Shown in pieces: positions 7,931 to 16,595 of a DNA stretch of 39,579 nt. The DNA comes from an uncultured Lachnospiraceae bacterium. GTDB taxonomy: Bacteria; Bacillota; Clostridia; Lachnospirales; Lachnospiraceae. The number at the start of each line of letters is the position of its first letter. The first letter of the stretch is position 1. The notes beneath the pieces are model-generated. The model saw only the letters and a list, made by a program, of their open reading frames with translations, was not told where the DNA came from and did not search any database. The position numbers and the translations under genes are program-made. Where the stretch lies: NCBI GenBank assembly GCA_910585065.1, contig CAJUCG010000004.1, positions 1 through 39,579 on the forward strand, written 5' to 3'.

Positions 7931-8689
7931 ATGGATAAGATCAGCGAGGATAGTTCCACACAGGCATGGAACAATCTGGGGGAAGAATGGTTTGCGTTGG
8001 CACAGAATGGAGAGAGCCGAATGTGTTTTATTATGCCCTACACTCTTGAAAAACTTGGAGAGGTAGCGGGAAAGAAGATTCTTGATTTAGGATGCGGCGA
8101 AGGCGGATATTCCAGGGCACTGGCAAAAAAAGGAGCAGAACTTTTTTCTGTTGACTGTTCAGAACCTGCGATCTCCTATGCCACAGAACAGGCAAAAAAG
8201 GAAAATCTTTCCATAAAGCATTATCAAAGGAACAGCAGCGATCTCTTTGGGATAGAAGACAATTTTTTCGATATTGTACTATGCTCGATGATGTTGATGG
8301 ACTGCGAAGATTTTGATGGCACGATAAGAGAGGCTGCCCGTGTGTTAAAGCCGGAAGGAAGGCTGTTTGCCAGTGTTCTTCACCCCTGCTTTGACGGCAA
8401 CCACGATATCGGTATCGGACGGCAGGGGAAGGGAATTGACCGGGAAGTTGTGGTAATGAATTATTTTGAGCCAAAAACCTGGGAAGCACCATTATGGGGC
8501 GGAACTATCCCTGTGATTTGGCGGCATCGGACATTGCAAGATTATGTAAAGACCTTTGTAAAAAATGGGCTTGTTATTGTGGATTTGAATGAACCAACCC
8601 CGACAAAGGAGCAGGCGGAGATCTCTGTGCCGATCGCATGGCTGCAAAAAATACCGCTGTACCTGTTTTGGGATTTGCGAAAGAACTAG
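7931..8689 (+). CDS. Class I SAM-dependent methyltransferase, substrate unknown
   Basis: A 252-residue cytoplasmic protein with the Methyltransf_11 type Rossmann fold. Motif I is ILDLGCGEGGYS with GCGEG at 54-58. An acidic residue ends strand 2 (LFSVDCSEPAI), and motifs for strands 4 and 5 are DIVLCSMMLMDC and EAARVLKPEGRLFASVLHPC. This pattern is common in UbiE-like small-molecule methylases, but the substrate cannot be read from the sequence. I prefer the ATG at 7931, which has GGAGGA 5 bases upstream, over the ATG at 7919, which has only AAAGGG. It probably shares a transcript with the small DAK-like gene. It converges on the tetR gene. Confidence 0.85.
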   Translation: MDKISEDSSTQAWNNLGEEWFALAQNGESRMCFIMPYTLEKLGEVAGKKILDLGCGEGGYSRALAKKGAELFSVDCSEPAISYATEQAKKENLSIKHYQRNSSDLFGIEDNFFDIVLCSMMLMDCEDFDGTIREAARVLKPEGRLFASVLHPCFDGNHDIGIGRQGKGIDREVVVMNYFEPKTWEAPLWGGTIPVIWRHRTLQDYVKTFVKNGLVIVDLNEPTPTKEQAEISVPIAWLQKIPLYLFWDLRKN

Positions 8690-8781
8690 ATTTAAAAAAT
8701 TTAATAATTTATTTGTCCCATGCAGTTTTGATACTTAAAAAATCTGTAAAAAACAAAAAAACTCCCATTCTGATCTTTCTT

Positions 8782-9390
8782 TTACGCAAGCGGTTTTTTG
8801 TGCGCCGTAATAATATTTCTGATCACCTCAAACAAATGGGGCTTTAGTTCCGTTAGGTTCACAGGATCTTTGTATAGGATGGCACTGTAGCAGGTGGAGC
8901 TGACCAGTTCGATAATAAGAAAGAGCATAATCTCCGGGTCGCGGATTGGGACATCCGCCTCGGCGATCATCTGCTCATAAACTTTTCTGAAATCAATATC
9001 CTCATCCGAACCCGCAATCAGGGCATTCTTAAAGATCCCCCAGCTTAAATTTTTATTAATCAAATTTAAAAGTGCCTGGTTCTCATTAAGCTGGTCCAGA
9101 ATATGGTCGACGATAAAAACAATCTTGTCATCTAAGCGGGTAAGCCCTGCTGCCTCAAGTGCCTCAGCAGCTTTTTTAAATACAAGGCTTGACTCGTGCG
9201 CGATCAGTTTGTTGCGGATATCATACTTGTCCGTAAAGTACAGATAGAAAGTACCTTTTGCAATTCCGGAGGCCTCCGCAATCTCGGAGATGGAGGTCTT
9301 GTTAATCCCCTTGGTCGTAAAGAGATGAAACGCAGTGTTTAAAAGCGTTTCTTTTTTTTGTTGTTTGTTTAAGTCGATTTTGGTTCCCAT
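8782..9390 (-). CDS. TetR family repressor, likely regulator of the adjacent exporter
   Basis: The 202-residue protein starts with a TetR_N domain: the helix-turn-helix is at about 33-52 (SISEIAEASGIAKGTFYLYF), followed by the usual YFTDKYDIRNKL helix. The rest is a helical ligand-binding and dimer domain with no recognisable subfamily. It is divergent from the MMPL exporter gene, and the 251-bp gap carries three similar 13-bp palindromes near the exporter promoter. By analogy with other TetR-exporter pairs it probably represses the exporter until a ligand binds. The start is an ATG behind AGGAGG at a spacing of about 9. Confidence 0.9.
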   Translation of the reverse strand: MGTKIDLNKQQKKETLLNTAFHLFTTKGINKTSISEIAEASGIAKGTFYLYFTDKYDIRNKLIAHESSLVFKKAAEALEAAGLTRLDDKIVFIVDHILDQLNENQALLNLINKNLSWGIFKNALIAGSDEDIDFRKVYEQMIAEADVPIRDPEIMLFLIIELVSSTCYSAILYKDPVNLTELKPHLFEVIRNIITAHKKPLA

Positions 9391-9438
9391 GGGATATTTC
9401 CTCCTGCCTTTTCCTGTTCATTTTTGTTTCCCGAATAT

Positions 9439-9468
9439 AGTATATCATATTCCTTTTGGTTTTTGCAA
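9439..9468 (-). promoter_or_regulatory. Putative promoter for the tetR gene
   Basis: Reading the minus strand, TTGCAA (9468-9463) and TATACT (9444-9439) are 18 bp apart. It lies about 50 bp ahead of the tetR start and more than 70 bp from the nearest palindrome, so autorepression by simple promoter occlusion is not obvious. Confidence 0.45.
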
Positions 9469-9540
9469 GGTCACAAATATAGTAAAATGCCCGTCTTTTT
9501 CATAACAAATTCTAACAATTCTAAACAGAATATTAAATAA

Positions 9541-9621
9541 TGACCGATGGTCAATTTTAATATTGACGAATGGTCAGTTTTATGATATCCTATTTTCAAA
9601 CAGAAAAATGACCGTTGGTCA
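9541..9621 (+). promoter_or_regulatory. Three 13-bp palindromic operators around the exporter promoter
   Basis: TGACCGATGGTCA (9541-9553), TGACGAATGGTCA (9564-9576) and TGACCGTTGGTCA (9609-9621) share the form TGACC-N3-GGTCA, with one base off in the second. Their starts are 23 and 45 bp apart. The second overlaps the -35 of the exporter promoter and the third lies just after its likely start point. This is a standard layout for TetR repression and the sites are almost certainly those of the adjacent regulator. Confidence 0.85.
9563..9591 (+). promoter_or_regulatory. Sigma-A promoter of the MMPL exporter operon
   Basis: TTGACG (9563-9568) and TATCCT (9586-9591) are separated by 17 bp. The -35 is embedded in the second palindromic operator. 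Confidence 0.6.
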
Positions 9622-9641
9622 AAATGAAAGGATGAGAAGAT

Positions 9642-11762
9642 ATGGTGAATTTTGGAAAAAAGGTGGTAAAGTACCGAGTCTCGATTTTAGTGATCAGTAT
9701 TTTGTTATTGATTCCTTCGGTGTTTGGCTATGTCAACACGAAAGTGAATTACGACATACTGTACTATCTGCCGGGTGAGATTGACACGATGGTGGGGCAG
9801 GATATTTTGCTCGAAGATTTCGGTAAGGGTGCGTTTTCCATGTTTATGGTGGAAGGGATGGAAAACAAAGATGTTTCAGAACTAAAGAAGAAGATTGAAC
9901 AAGTGGACGGTGTGGATTCCGTAATCTGGTACGACAGCATTTTGGATATCAGCGTACCGATGGAGCTTTTGCCGAAAGATTTACTTGAAGTTTTTCAAAA
10001 CGATGATACCACGCTGATGGCAATTTTTTTTAAGGATACAACTTCCGCATCGGAGACGATGCAAGCGATCGAGGAGATCCGAAAGATTGGCGACAAGCAG
10101 TGTTTTCTCGCCGGTATGTCCGCCGTGGTAACGGATACCAAGAATTTGTCGGATTCTGAAACACCGATTTACGTGATGATTGCCGTGCTGCTTTCTGTGC
10201 TGGTTCTCTCCGTAACAATGGATTCTTTCCTCGCACCGCTCATGTTTTTACTTAGTATTGGAATGGCGATTGTATATAATCTTGGAAGCAATTATTTTTT
10301 CGGGGAAGTTTCCTATATTACAAAGGCATTGAGTGCGGTATTGCAGCTTGGTGTAACAATGGACTATTCCATTTTCTTATGGCACAGCTACAAGGAGAAT
10401 CAGGAGCGTTTTCCAAATGATAAGAACCGTGCAATGGCACACGCAATCTCCAATACATTAACCTCCGTGGTGGGCAGCTCCATCACGACAATTGCCGGTT
10501 TTATTGCCCTGTGTTTTATGAGTTTTACCCTTGGCAAGGATCTTGGACTTGTGATGGCGAAAGGGGTTGTCTTTGGAGTGATTGGCTGTATCACCATTCT
10601 TCCGGCAATGATCCTTATTTTTGATAAGGCACTGACAAAGACAATGCATCGTCCGCTGATTCCGGATATCGGGAAATGTGCTGGTTTTATTACGAAACAT
10701 TCCTGGGTGTTTGTCGCACTGTTTTTGGCAATTTTATTCCCTGCGCTGTACGGCTACACCCATACGGATGTCTATTATAATCTTGACCGGACGCTTCCGG
10801 ATGAATTGGCAAGTATTCAGGCGAACAAAAAGCTTGAGGAAAACTTTAATATGAACTCCATTCATATGGTATTAGCGGATTCAGCACTTGACGGTAAGGT
10901 TGCCTCAGATATGCTTGATGAACTTTCAAAGGTGGATGGCATTTCCTTCGCGCTCGGTTTTGATTCCTTTGTGGGCGGCGCAGTGCCGGGAGATTTCTTT
11001 CCGGAAGAACTGACGGAAAAGTTAAAGGGGGATCGCTACCAGCTGATGCTTGTTGCATCTGAGTACAAAGTGGCTTCCGATGAGGTCAATGCCCAAATTG
11101 ATCTTTTAAATGATATTGTAAAGAAATATGATCCAAAGAGTATGGTGATCGGTGAAGCACCATGTACAAAAGATTTGATTGAGATTACCAATGTGGATTT
11201 TCAGACGGTCAGCGCGGTTTCCATTATCGCGGTATTTGTGATTATCGCGTTTGTATTTCGCTCCATTTCCCTGCCAATCCTATTAGTGGCAGTGATCGAA
11301 TTTGCAATTTTTATCAATATGGGGATTCCGTGTTTTACCAAGACGGAGCTGCCGTTTATCGCATCCATCGTAATTGGAACCATACAGCTTGGTGCGACTG
11401 TGGACTATGCGATTTTAATGACTACCCGCTACCGCAAGGAGAGAAGCCGCGGGAGTGAGAAGATGGGGTCCGTTACCACGGCACTTAGCACTTCGATGAG
11501 TTCCATTTTAATCAGTGCATTCTGTTTCTTTGCAGCGACATTTGGAGTCGGGCTGTATTCGGATATCGATATGATAAGTTCCCTGTGTTCTCTGATGGCA
11601 AGGGGCGCGATTATCAGTATGATTGTAGTAAACTGTGTACTGCCATCCATGCTGTTGCTATTTGACAGGGGAATTGTAAAAACAAGCTATAATTTTCTTG
11701 GGGAGAGAAGTGCTGCGGACAGAAAGGCAGGCAAGGAAAATAAGGAGAATCGCTTAGCCTGA
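9642..11762 (+). CDS. MMPL/RND family membrane exporter
   Basis: A 706-residue membrane protein built as two RND halves. Each half has one N-terminal membrane helix (about 12-30 and 355-372), an extracytoplasmic domain, then a block of about five helices. The MMPL-type GxxxDY proton-relay motif is seen in both: GVTMDY at 237-242 and GATVDY at 584-589. Such proteins export lipids, siderophores or drugs using the proton gradient; the substrate here is unknown. The tail after about 685 is short and charged. It is followed by a secreted heptad-repeat protein, a frequent partner in Firmicutes, and is probably controlled by the divergent TetR protein. Confidence 0.93.
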   Translation: MVNFGKKVVKYRVSILVISILLLIPSVFGYVNTKVNYDILYYLPGEIDTMVGQDILLEDFGKGAFSMFMVEGMENKDVSELKKKIEQVDGVDSVIWYDSILDISVPMELLPKDLLEVFQNDDTTLMAIFFKDTTSASETMQAIEEIRKIGDKQCFLAGMSAVVTDTKNLSDSETPIYVMIAVLLSVLVLSVTMDSFLAPLMFLLSIGMAIVYNLGSNYFFGEVSYITKALSAVLQLGVTMDYSIFLWHSYKENQERFPNDKNRAMAHAISNTLTSVVGSSITTIAGFIALCFMSFTLGKDLGLVMAKGVVFGVIGCITILPAMILIFDKALTKTMHRPLIPDIGKCAGFITKHSWVFVALFLAILFPALYGYTHTDVYYNLDRTLPDELASIQANKKLEENFNMNSIHMVLADSALDGKVASDMLDELSKVDGISFALGFDSFVGGAVPGDFFPEELTEKLKGDRYQLMLVASEYKVASDEVNAQIDLLNDIVKKYDPKSMVIGEAPCTKDLIEITNVDFQTVSAVSIIAVFVIIAFVFRSISLPILLVAVIEFAIFINMGIPCFTKTELPFIASIVIGTIQLGATVDYAILMTTRYRKERSRGSEKMGSVTTALSTSMSSILISAFCFFAATFGVGLYSDIDMISSLCSLMARGAIISMIVVNCVLPSMLLLFDRGIVKTSYNFLGERSAADRKAGKENKENRLA

Positions 11763-11837
11763 CTGCAAATTTAATGGCATTTTTAAGTATCATATTAAAA
11801 AAGTTTAGCCGTGGGGACGGCGGAAAAGAGGAAGATT

Positions 11838-14024
11838 ATGATGAAGACATATCAGAAATTAGTTGCGGGCGGATTGATTGTTGCACTTTCGGCGGGAGCA
11901 ACTTTTATGTATGCGGGAAACCGCGTGGATGCGGGAGTGGGCAATGCGGTAACTGTGGGGGTAAATTCGGAGGCAAAGCTTTCGGTGACAAAGACAGAGA
12001 GCGCGCTTAAAATGACCAAAAAGGAAGTGGTTTATGTATTTACCGGCGCGGACGGAAGGGAAAATAAAATTGTAGTGACGGATACACTGACCAATCCGGA
12101 CGCGCTAAATAGCCTTTCGGATATCACGAATCTGCAAAATATTGTCAATGTAAAAGGCAATGAAGAATTTGCGCAGGATGGCGCGAATCTAACCTGGCAG
12201 GCAAATGGCAGTGATATCACCTATCGCGGGACAACAAACGAGGCGGCTCCGGTTGGTGTGAATGTGGTCTATTTCCTTGATGGCAAGGAAATTTCGGCAA
12301 ATGATCTGGCAGGAAAGAGCGGCAAAGTAACGATACGTTTTAACTATTATAATCATCGCACCGAAAAAGTAAAACTTGATGGCGGGGAGGAAGAGATAGT
12401 TGTTCCATTTGCAATGGCAACGGCGGTTTTACTCGATGAGGAAAAATTTTCCAATATCGAGGTGACCCATGGAAAACTGCTTCATGAAGGAAATGTATGC
12501 GCAGCAGTTTTAGTCGGAATGCCAAGTGTGGCACAAAGTCTTGGACTGTCGGAGGATTTTGCTGCGGACTATGCAGAGATCACCGCGGATATGGTGGATT
12601 TCTCACTGACTAATACCTTTACAATAGCGACAAATAGTTTGTTTGCGGATCTTACGCTTGATGAGGAAGCGGATTTGGACTCCCTTAGCTATGCATTTAC
12701 CAAACTTAGCGATGCGACGGATGAGTTGGCGGAGGGTGCAGGAAAATTAAAAGATGGTGCGGGTGAACTTTCGGATGGCGCGAAAGACTTAGCTGAGGGG
12801 GCAGGAAATCTTTTGGATGGTGCAAAAACACTCTCCAACGGGGCAGCGACACTTTCTGAAAATGTGTTAGTACTTGCGAATGGCGCGAAGGATTTGCAGG
12901 ATGGCGCGAAAACACTTTCTGAGGGAATGCACAGTTTCACAGATGGGCTTGTGGGTGCGAAGAAAGGTTCTGCGGCACTGGCAGCAGGTGCGGAAAGTTT
13001 GAAAGATGGCGCGAAAGAATTTGCAGCGGGTGTGGACGCGGCGGAAAAGGGAGTCGGTGCGCTGGCAGCAGGCAGTAAGGAACTTAATGGCGGTGCAGAT
13101 CAGGTGCAGGAGGGCATTAAGAATCTAAACACAGGGATTGATCAGCTTTCTGTGGGACTTACAAGTCTTGACGAGGGTGTGGATACTGCCTACGCTTCAC
13201 TTATTGCGACAATTTCCTACAACCAGCAAGTACTTGACGGGCTGAACGCGTTTGCAAAAGCTTACGGACAGGGACTGGATGCGGAGACAATGACTTCTCT
13301 GCAAACGATGATTGGCACATTGCAGCAGACAATTGCGGCACAGCAGCAGATTGCGGACAGCATGGCAGAAGAGGGCGCATTAAAGAGCGGTGTTAGCGCG
13401 CTTTTAACCGGCGCGGCAAATTTGGATGCGGGAGGAGAGTCACTTTCCTCTGGGGCAGCAGCACTGGCAGAGGGCGCAAAGGCACTGGATGCAGGAATTG
13501 GAGAGTTAGCCGGGAAACTTCCTGCGTTAACTGGAGGGTTCGGTGCCTTGCAGAACGGAATCCTGCAAATAGAGAGCGGGGCAGCAGAACTAGATGCGGG
13601 TCTTGCTCAGTTAAAGACGGCGGGCGGGCAGCTTAACGCAGGTGCGGACAGCTTGTACGAGGGAACAAAAACACTTTCCAAAGGCGCGGACGCTCTGGCG
13701 AAGGGCAGTGTAAGCTTAAAAGATGGCGCGCAGGATCTTACAGATGGCGCAGGTGAACTTTCCCTTGGTGCAAATAAACTTTCAGATGGTGCTAAGGAAC
13801 TGGCAGAGGGCAGTGCTACGCTTTCAGATGGCATGGAAGAATATCGGGAAGAAGGGATTGGAAAGCTTTTGAATGCCCTGGAAGATGCGGATTTGATAAG
13901 CGTCTATGAAAGACTTGACGCAATGATTGACGCGGCATCGCAATACAAGAGTTTTACTGACAGAGATAATGAGATGGACGGCAGTGTAAGTTTTGTAATT
14001 CGGACAGAGGAGATAAAGAAATAG
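11838..14024 (+). CDS. Secreted Leu/Gly heptad-repeat protein, putative exporter partner
   Basis: A 728-residue protein with a signal peptide or membrane anchor (about 8-27: LVAGGLIVALSAGATFMYAG), a globular N-terminal region (about 40-285), then two long runs of x-x-x-Leu-x-x-Gly heptads (about 294-432 and 505-667) such as LKDGAGELSDGAKDLAEGAG. A non-repeat helical stretch rich in Gln separates them. The same heptads occur in YhgE/Pip-type phage-infection proteins, but the multi-helix membrane domain of those is missing; the C-terminus is soluble. It follows the MMPL gene by 75 bp and probably serves as its extracytoplasmic scaffold or adaptor (inference). I start at the ATG at 11838 behind AAGAGGAAG; the ATG at 11841 is equally possible. 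A small GCCG/CGGC hairpin lies just ahead. Confidence 0.8.
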   Translation: MMKTYQKLVAGGLIVALSAGATFMYAGNRVDAGVGNAVTVGVNSEAKLSVTKTESALKMTKKEVVYVFTGADGRENKIVVTDTLTNPDALNSLSDITNLQNIVNVKGNEEFAQDGANLTWQANGSDITYRGTTNEAAPVGVNVVYFLDGKEISANDLAGKSGKVTIRFNYYNHRTEKVKLDGGEEEIVVPFAMATAVLLDEEKFSNIEVTHGKLLHEGNVCAAVLVGMPSVAQSLGLSEDFAADYAEITADMVDFSLTNTFTIATNSLFADLTLDEEADLDSLSYAFTKLSDATDELAEGAGKLKDGAGELSDGAKDLAEGAGNLLDGAKTLSNGAATLSENVLVLANGAKDLQDGAKTLSEGMHSFTDGLVGAKKGSAALAAGAESLKDGAKEFAAGVDAAEKGVGALAAGSKELNGGADQVQEGIKNLNTGIDQLSVGLTSLDEGVDTAYASLIATISYNQQVLDGLNAFAKAYGQGLDAETMTSLQTMIGTLQQTIAAQQQIADSMAEEGALKSGVSALLTGAANLDAGGESLSSGAAALAEGAKALDAGIGELAGKLPALTGGFGALQNGILQIESGAAELDAGLAQLKTAGGQLNAGADSLYEGTKTLSKGADALAKGSVSLKDGAQDLTDGAGELSLGANKLSDGAKELAEGSATLSDGMEEYREEGIGKLLNALEDADLISVYERLDAMIDAASQYKSFTDRDNEMDGSVSFVIRTEEIKK
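12720..13840 (+). repeat. Degenerate 21-bp tandem repeats encoding the heptads
   Basis: The heptad code gives a 21-bp periodicity with recurring words such as GATGGCGCGAAA (near 12776, 12902, 13007) and GATGGCGC (13722). Copies are diverged at third positions, so the array looks old. It is interrupted at about 13135-13380. Confidence 0.75.
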
Positions 14025-14073
14025 CAGGAGATATAGAAACGAGCAGTTAGGAAAAGATATAGGGGGTGCAGAT

Positions 14074-14101
14074 GAGTCGGGAAGAAAAATCTTCCCGACT
14101 C
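14074..14101 (+). terminator. Hairpin, probable terminator of the exporter operon
   Basis: GAGTCGGGAAGA (14074-14085) pairs perfectly with TCTTCCCGACTC (14090-14101) around AAAA. The T-run is not immediate: GGTTTATATTATAG follows and an eight-T stretch comes about 17 bases on. Termination is therefore likely but not certain. Confidence 0.65.
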
Positions 14102-14140
14102 GGTTTATATTATAGCAGTTTTTTTGTGATTTTTCAAGAC

Positions 14141-14169
14141 TTGTAATTTTTTTCGCGGGGGGATATTAT
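14141..14169 (+). promoter_or_regulatory. Putative promoter for the S41-type peptidase
   Basis: TTGTAA (14141-14146) and TATTAT (14164-14169) are 17 bp apart, giving a leader of about 70 nt. Confidence 0.5.
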
Positions 14170-14246
14170 ATCAGATGTGGGATAACTCCCGCGGACGGCA
14201 GGTATGCGAAAAAAACTATATATACTATCTTTTGGAGGTTTTATCC

Positions 14247-15590
14247 ATGACAGAAATGCGTATCGATGGGATCTATGATTTGTCTACAATCTGGAAATTT
14301 GCGGAGGAAGTGTTTCCTTATTTTAAGGAGCGTATGCTGGATTGGGACGCAGCGTACAAAGAATACCTCTCCCGTATATTTCGCGTTGATTCCGAAAAAG
14401 AACTGCACCTTTTATTGGCAGAATTTGTAAATCTCTTGGGGGATGGACATACGGATTACCATTTTCCGGAAAAACTTATTACGGAAAATGGGTTTTTGCC
14501 GTTTCACCTTGTCTTTCGGGAGGGAAGATGGTTTATCGGAGAAACAGTAGAAGAGTTAAAAGAATTTTTAGGGACAGAAATTTTAGAGATAAATGAGACG
14601 AGAATACAGGATATGATAAAACAATGTTTTCCGTATATCTACCATGTAGAAGATTATGCAAACCCTGAGACAGTGGAAAGAATTCTGCCCTTCTTCTTAA
14701 AAAAATCCGAAAACCGGATATTGACTTTACAGGGAACACTATCTTTTGATTTGAGAACAGGGATCCCCTCGATGATTTCGATCCAAAGAGATAAAAAAGA
14801 AGAAGCAAAAGAGGAAAGTGATAATTTTCATCGTTTTTATGGGACAAAACTAGAAATGCGAACCTACAATAAAATCCTATATGTGCGCATAGATAATTTT
14901 TTAAATTCTGATGCGGCGCGGGAAATTTTGGCGGCACTCTCCCCAAGTACAGGCGATGCAGATAAATTTGCGGGGGTGATTCTCGATCTGCGGAATAATA
15001 TCGGGGGGATGACGGCTTATGCAGAAAAGGTTGCAGAATTATTTATCCCCGGTGAGTTTCATGCCTATCAGAAAAAGACCAGACAGATAAAGGGCGTGGA
15101 TCTGGCTTCCGCAAGCCAATATATACGGATGAGTGAAAAGAAAATAGAAGAGCTGATAAGGGATGGACTCTGTGATTCAGAGGAAGTAAAACGCTGCCTT
15201 GAAATGGCAAAAAATCAACATTATTTTACGTATGTGGACTCTTTTGGCACGCCCGAACAAAAGGCTTTCTATAATGGACCAATGATTATTCTGATCTCAA
15301 GAGGTACCATTTCCGCAGCGGAAGATTTCACTGCAATGTTTAGAAGCACAAAGCGCGCTGTCCTTATGGGAATGCCAACACTTGGCACTACAGGAACACC
15401 ACTGGTAAAACGTCTGCGTCTTGGCGGTTTTCTCCGAATTTGTTCGGTAGGACATCAGCTTTTAGACGGGACTGAGTTTATTGGGAAGGGAATTTTGCCA
15501 GATCTTTTGGTGGAAGAAACTTGGGAAGACTATGTTTGTGGAAAAGATACCGTACTCGAAAAAGCCCTTGAATATCTAAGTGCAGATTAA
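14247..15590 (+). CDS. S41 family (tail-specific protease-like) peptidase, apparently cytoplasmic
   Basis: A 447-residue protein with S41 landmarks: LLGDGHTDYHF with His68, which matches the catalytic His of tricorn-core/S41B enzymes; ILDLRNNIGG ahead of the catalytic fold; and GTISAAEDF with the likely nucleophile Ser356. The end (GKGILPDLLVEE) is also typical of the family (GI-PD). No signal peptide, membrane helix or clear PDZ domain is visible, unlike secreted CtpA/CtpB proteins. The start at 14247 follows GGAGG by 8 bases; an upstream in-frame ATG at 14175 lacks a ribosome binding site. Substrate unknown. The gene stands alone and converges on lexA. Confidence 0.8.
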   Translation: MTEMRIDGIYDLSTIWKFAEEVFPYFKERMLDWDAAYKEYLSRIFRVDSEKELHLLLAEFVNLLGDGHTDYHFPEKLITENGFLPFHLVFREGRWFIGETVEELKEFLGTEILEINETRIQDMIKQCFPYIYHVEDYANPETVERILPFFLKKSENRILTLQGTLSFDLRTGIPSMISIQRDKKEEAKEESDNFHRFYGTKLEMRTYNKILYVRIDNFLNSDAAREILAALSPSTGDADKFAGVILDLRNNIGGMTAYAEKVAELFIPGEFHAYQKKTRQIKGVDLASASQYIRMSEKKIEELIRDGLCDSEEVKRCLEMAKNQHYFTYVDSFGTPEQKAFYNGPMIILISRGTISAAEDFTAMFRSTKRAVLMGMPTLGTTGTPLVKRLRLGGFLRICSVGHQLLDGTEFIGKGILPDLLVEETWEDYVCGKDTVLEKALEYLSAD

Positions 15591-15665
15591 AAAAGGGCGA
15601 AAATAGATATCATTTGCATAAAGATACAAATGCATAGATATGCATATGAGGAAAATCATTTTGTG

Positions 15666-15691
15666 CGAGTAGGGGAATTTTCCCCTACTCG
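15666..15691. terminator. Shared hairpin between convergent S41 gene and lexA
   Basis: CGAGTAGGGGA (15666-15676) pairs with TCCCCTACTCG (15681-15691) around ATTT. It lies between two convergent stop codons, so it may serve both strands. Neither side has a strong T-run. A weaker CATTTG/CAAATG pair lies just upstream at about 15612-15633. Confidence 0.6.
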
Positions 15692-15698
15692 ATCGCGG

Positions 15699-16310
15699 TT
15701 AAAACATACGGAACAGCCCAATTACCTTGCCGATAATCTGCACATCGTCATAGATCAGCGGTTCCATAAAATCATTTTCCGGCTGTAAGCGGATATGATC
15801 ATCCTCCTTGTAAAAGGTCTTTACCGTGACCCCATCCTCAATCATAGCGACAACAAAATCGCCGTTCTGTGCAGTACTCTGTTTCTGGACAAGAACCTTG
15901 TCGCCATCGTAGATCCCGGCGTTGATCATGCTCTCCCCCTTGACATGGAGCATGAATGTCTCCGTATTTGGCATATATTCGATAGGGATCGGGAAGTATC
16001 CCTCCACATTCTCAACTGCCAACAATGGCATTCCTGCGGCAACCGAGCCGAGGATCGGAACACTTACGGATTTGCGCGTCAGATTGAAATTATTATCCAC
16101 AATTTCTATCGCGCGCGGCTTTGCCGGATCGCGGCGTATATAGCCATTGCGCTCTAAGGTTTCAAGGTGGGAGTGTACGGAGGAGGTCGAGCGCAGATCA
16201 ACCGCCTCGCAGATCTCGCGCACGGACGGCGGATATCCCCGGCTGATAATCTCTTTTTTCAAATATTCCAAGATTTCCTGCTGTTTTTGTGTAATTTTTC
16301 CATATGACAT
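15699..16310 (-). CDS. lexA: LexA, SOS response repressor
   Basis: A 203-residue repressor: winged helix-turn-helix at 1-65 (PPSVREICEAVDLRSTSSVH) and an S24 self-cleaving domain. The cleavage bond is Ala92-Gly93 in VAAGMP, the nucleophile is Ser127 in GESM, and the general base is Lys164 in VTVKTF. RecA filaments on damaged DNA trigger cleavage and release SOS genes. The ATG at 16310 follows GGAG by about 7 bases; the longer open frame to 16376 has no supporting signal. The gene diverges from a YneA-like gene with four LexA-type boxes between them, one over the lexA -35, so it should be autoregulated. Confidence 0.97.
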   Translation of the reverse strand: MSYGKITQKQQEILEYLKKEIISRGYPPSVREICEAVDLRSTSSVHSHLETLERNGYIRRDPAKPRAIEIVDNNFNLTRKSVSVPILGSVAAGMPLLAVENVEGYFPIPIEYMPNTETFMLHVKGESMINAGIYDGDKVLVQKQSTAQNGDFVVAMIEDGVTVKTFYKEDDHIRLQPENDFMEPLIYDDVQIIGKVIGLFRMF

Positions 16311-16414
16311 AGCAATTCTCCATTCTATTATGGGTATTTGATTTTTACAGTTATTTCTATATGCATCCCTGCGCATAAAAAATGTAAATTAGTATCAATA
16401 TTATCTCTATAGCG

Positions 16415-16443
16415 ATTATACCATATCCGTTTCTAAAATGCAA
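16415..16443 (-). promoter_or_regulatory. lexA promoter with LexA box over the -35
   Basis: On the minus strand, TTGCAT (16443-16438) and TATAAT (16420-16415) are 17 bp apart and TGG precedes the -10. The box at 16442-16455 overlaps the -35. The leader is about 100 nt. Confidence 0.7.
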
Positions 16444-16571
16444 AACAAATGTTCGTGATTTTGGAATTTTTTTGCGATTTAAGTCGAAAATCGAATACGT
16501 GTTCTAAATTTTGAGAAATAGTATTGACTTTCGAACAAATGTTCGATATAATAGAGAGGAACATTAGTTCG
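16442..16571. promoter_or_regulatory. Four LexA (SOS) boxes
   Basis: Sites fit the Gram-positive form CGAAC-N4-GTTCG. The perfect one is CGAACAAATGTTCG (16532-16545). The others are AAAACAAATGTTCG (16442-16455), CGAATACGTGTTCT (16492-16505) and GGAACATTAGTTCG (16558-16571). The first covers the lexA -35, the third fills the spacer of the divergent promoter, and the fourth covers its start point. Confidence 0.9.
16524..16552 (+). promoter_or_regulatory. Strong SOS-controlled promoter of the YneA-like gene
   Basis: TTGACT (16524-16529) and TATAAT (16547-16552) are 17 bp apart. The perfect LexA box occupies 14 of the 17 spacer bases, so repression should be tight. Confidence 0.85.
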
Positions 16572-16595
16572 AAAAATGTTGCAGGAGGATGAGTG

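Noticed and set aside
8690..8781. Terminator between the convergent methyltransferase and tetR genes
   Set aside because: A T-rich stretch follows tetR on the minus strand, but I could not find a convincing stem ahead of it.
12689..12940. Antisense open frames within the heptad gene
   Set aside because: They are mirror images of the repeat code (Ala/Pro/Ser-rich) with no start signals.
12720..13840. Tandem repeats that might suggest a CRISPR or satellite array
   Set aside because: The units are in frame, diverged at third positions and explained by Leu/Gly heptads of one protein; there are no unique spacers.
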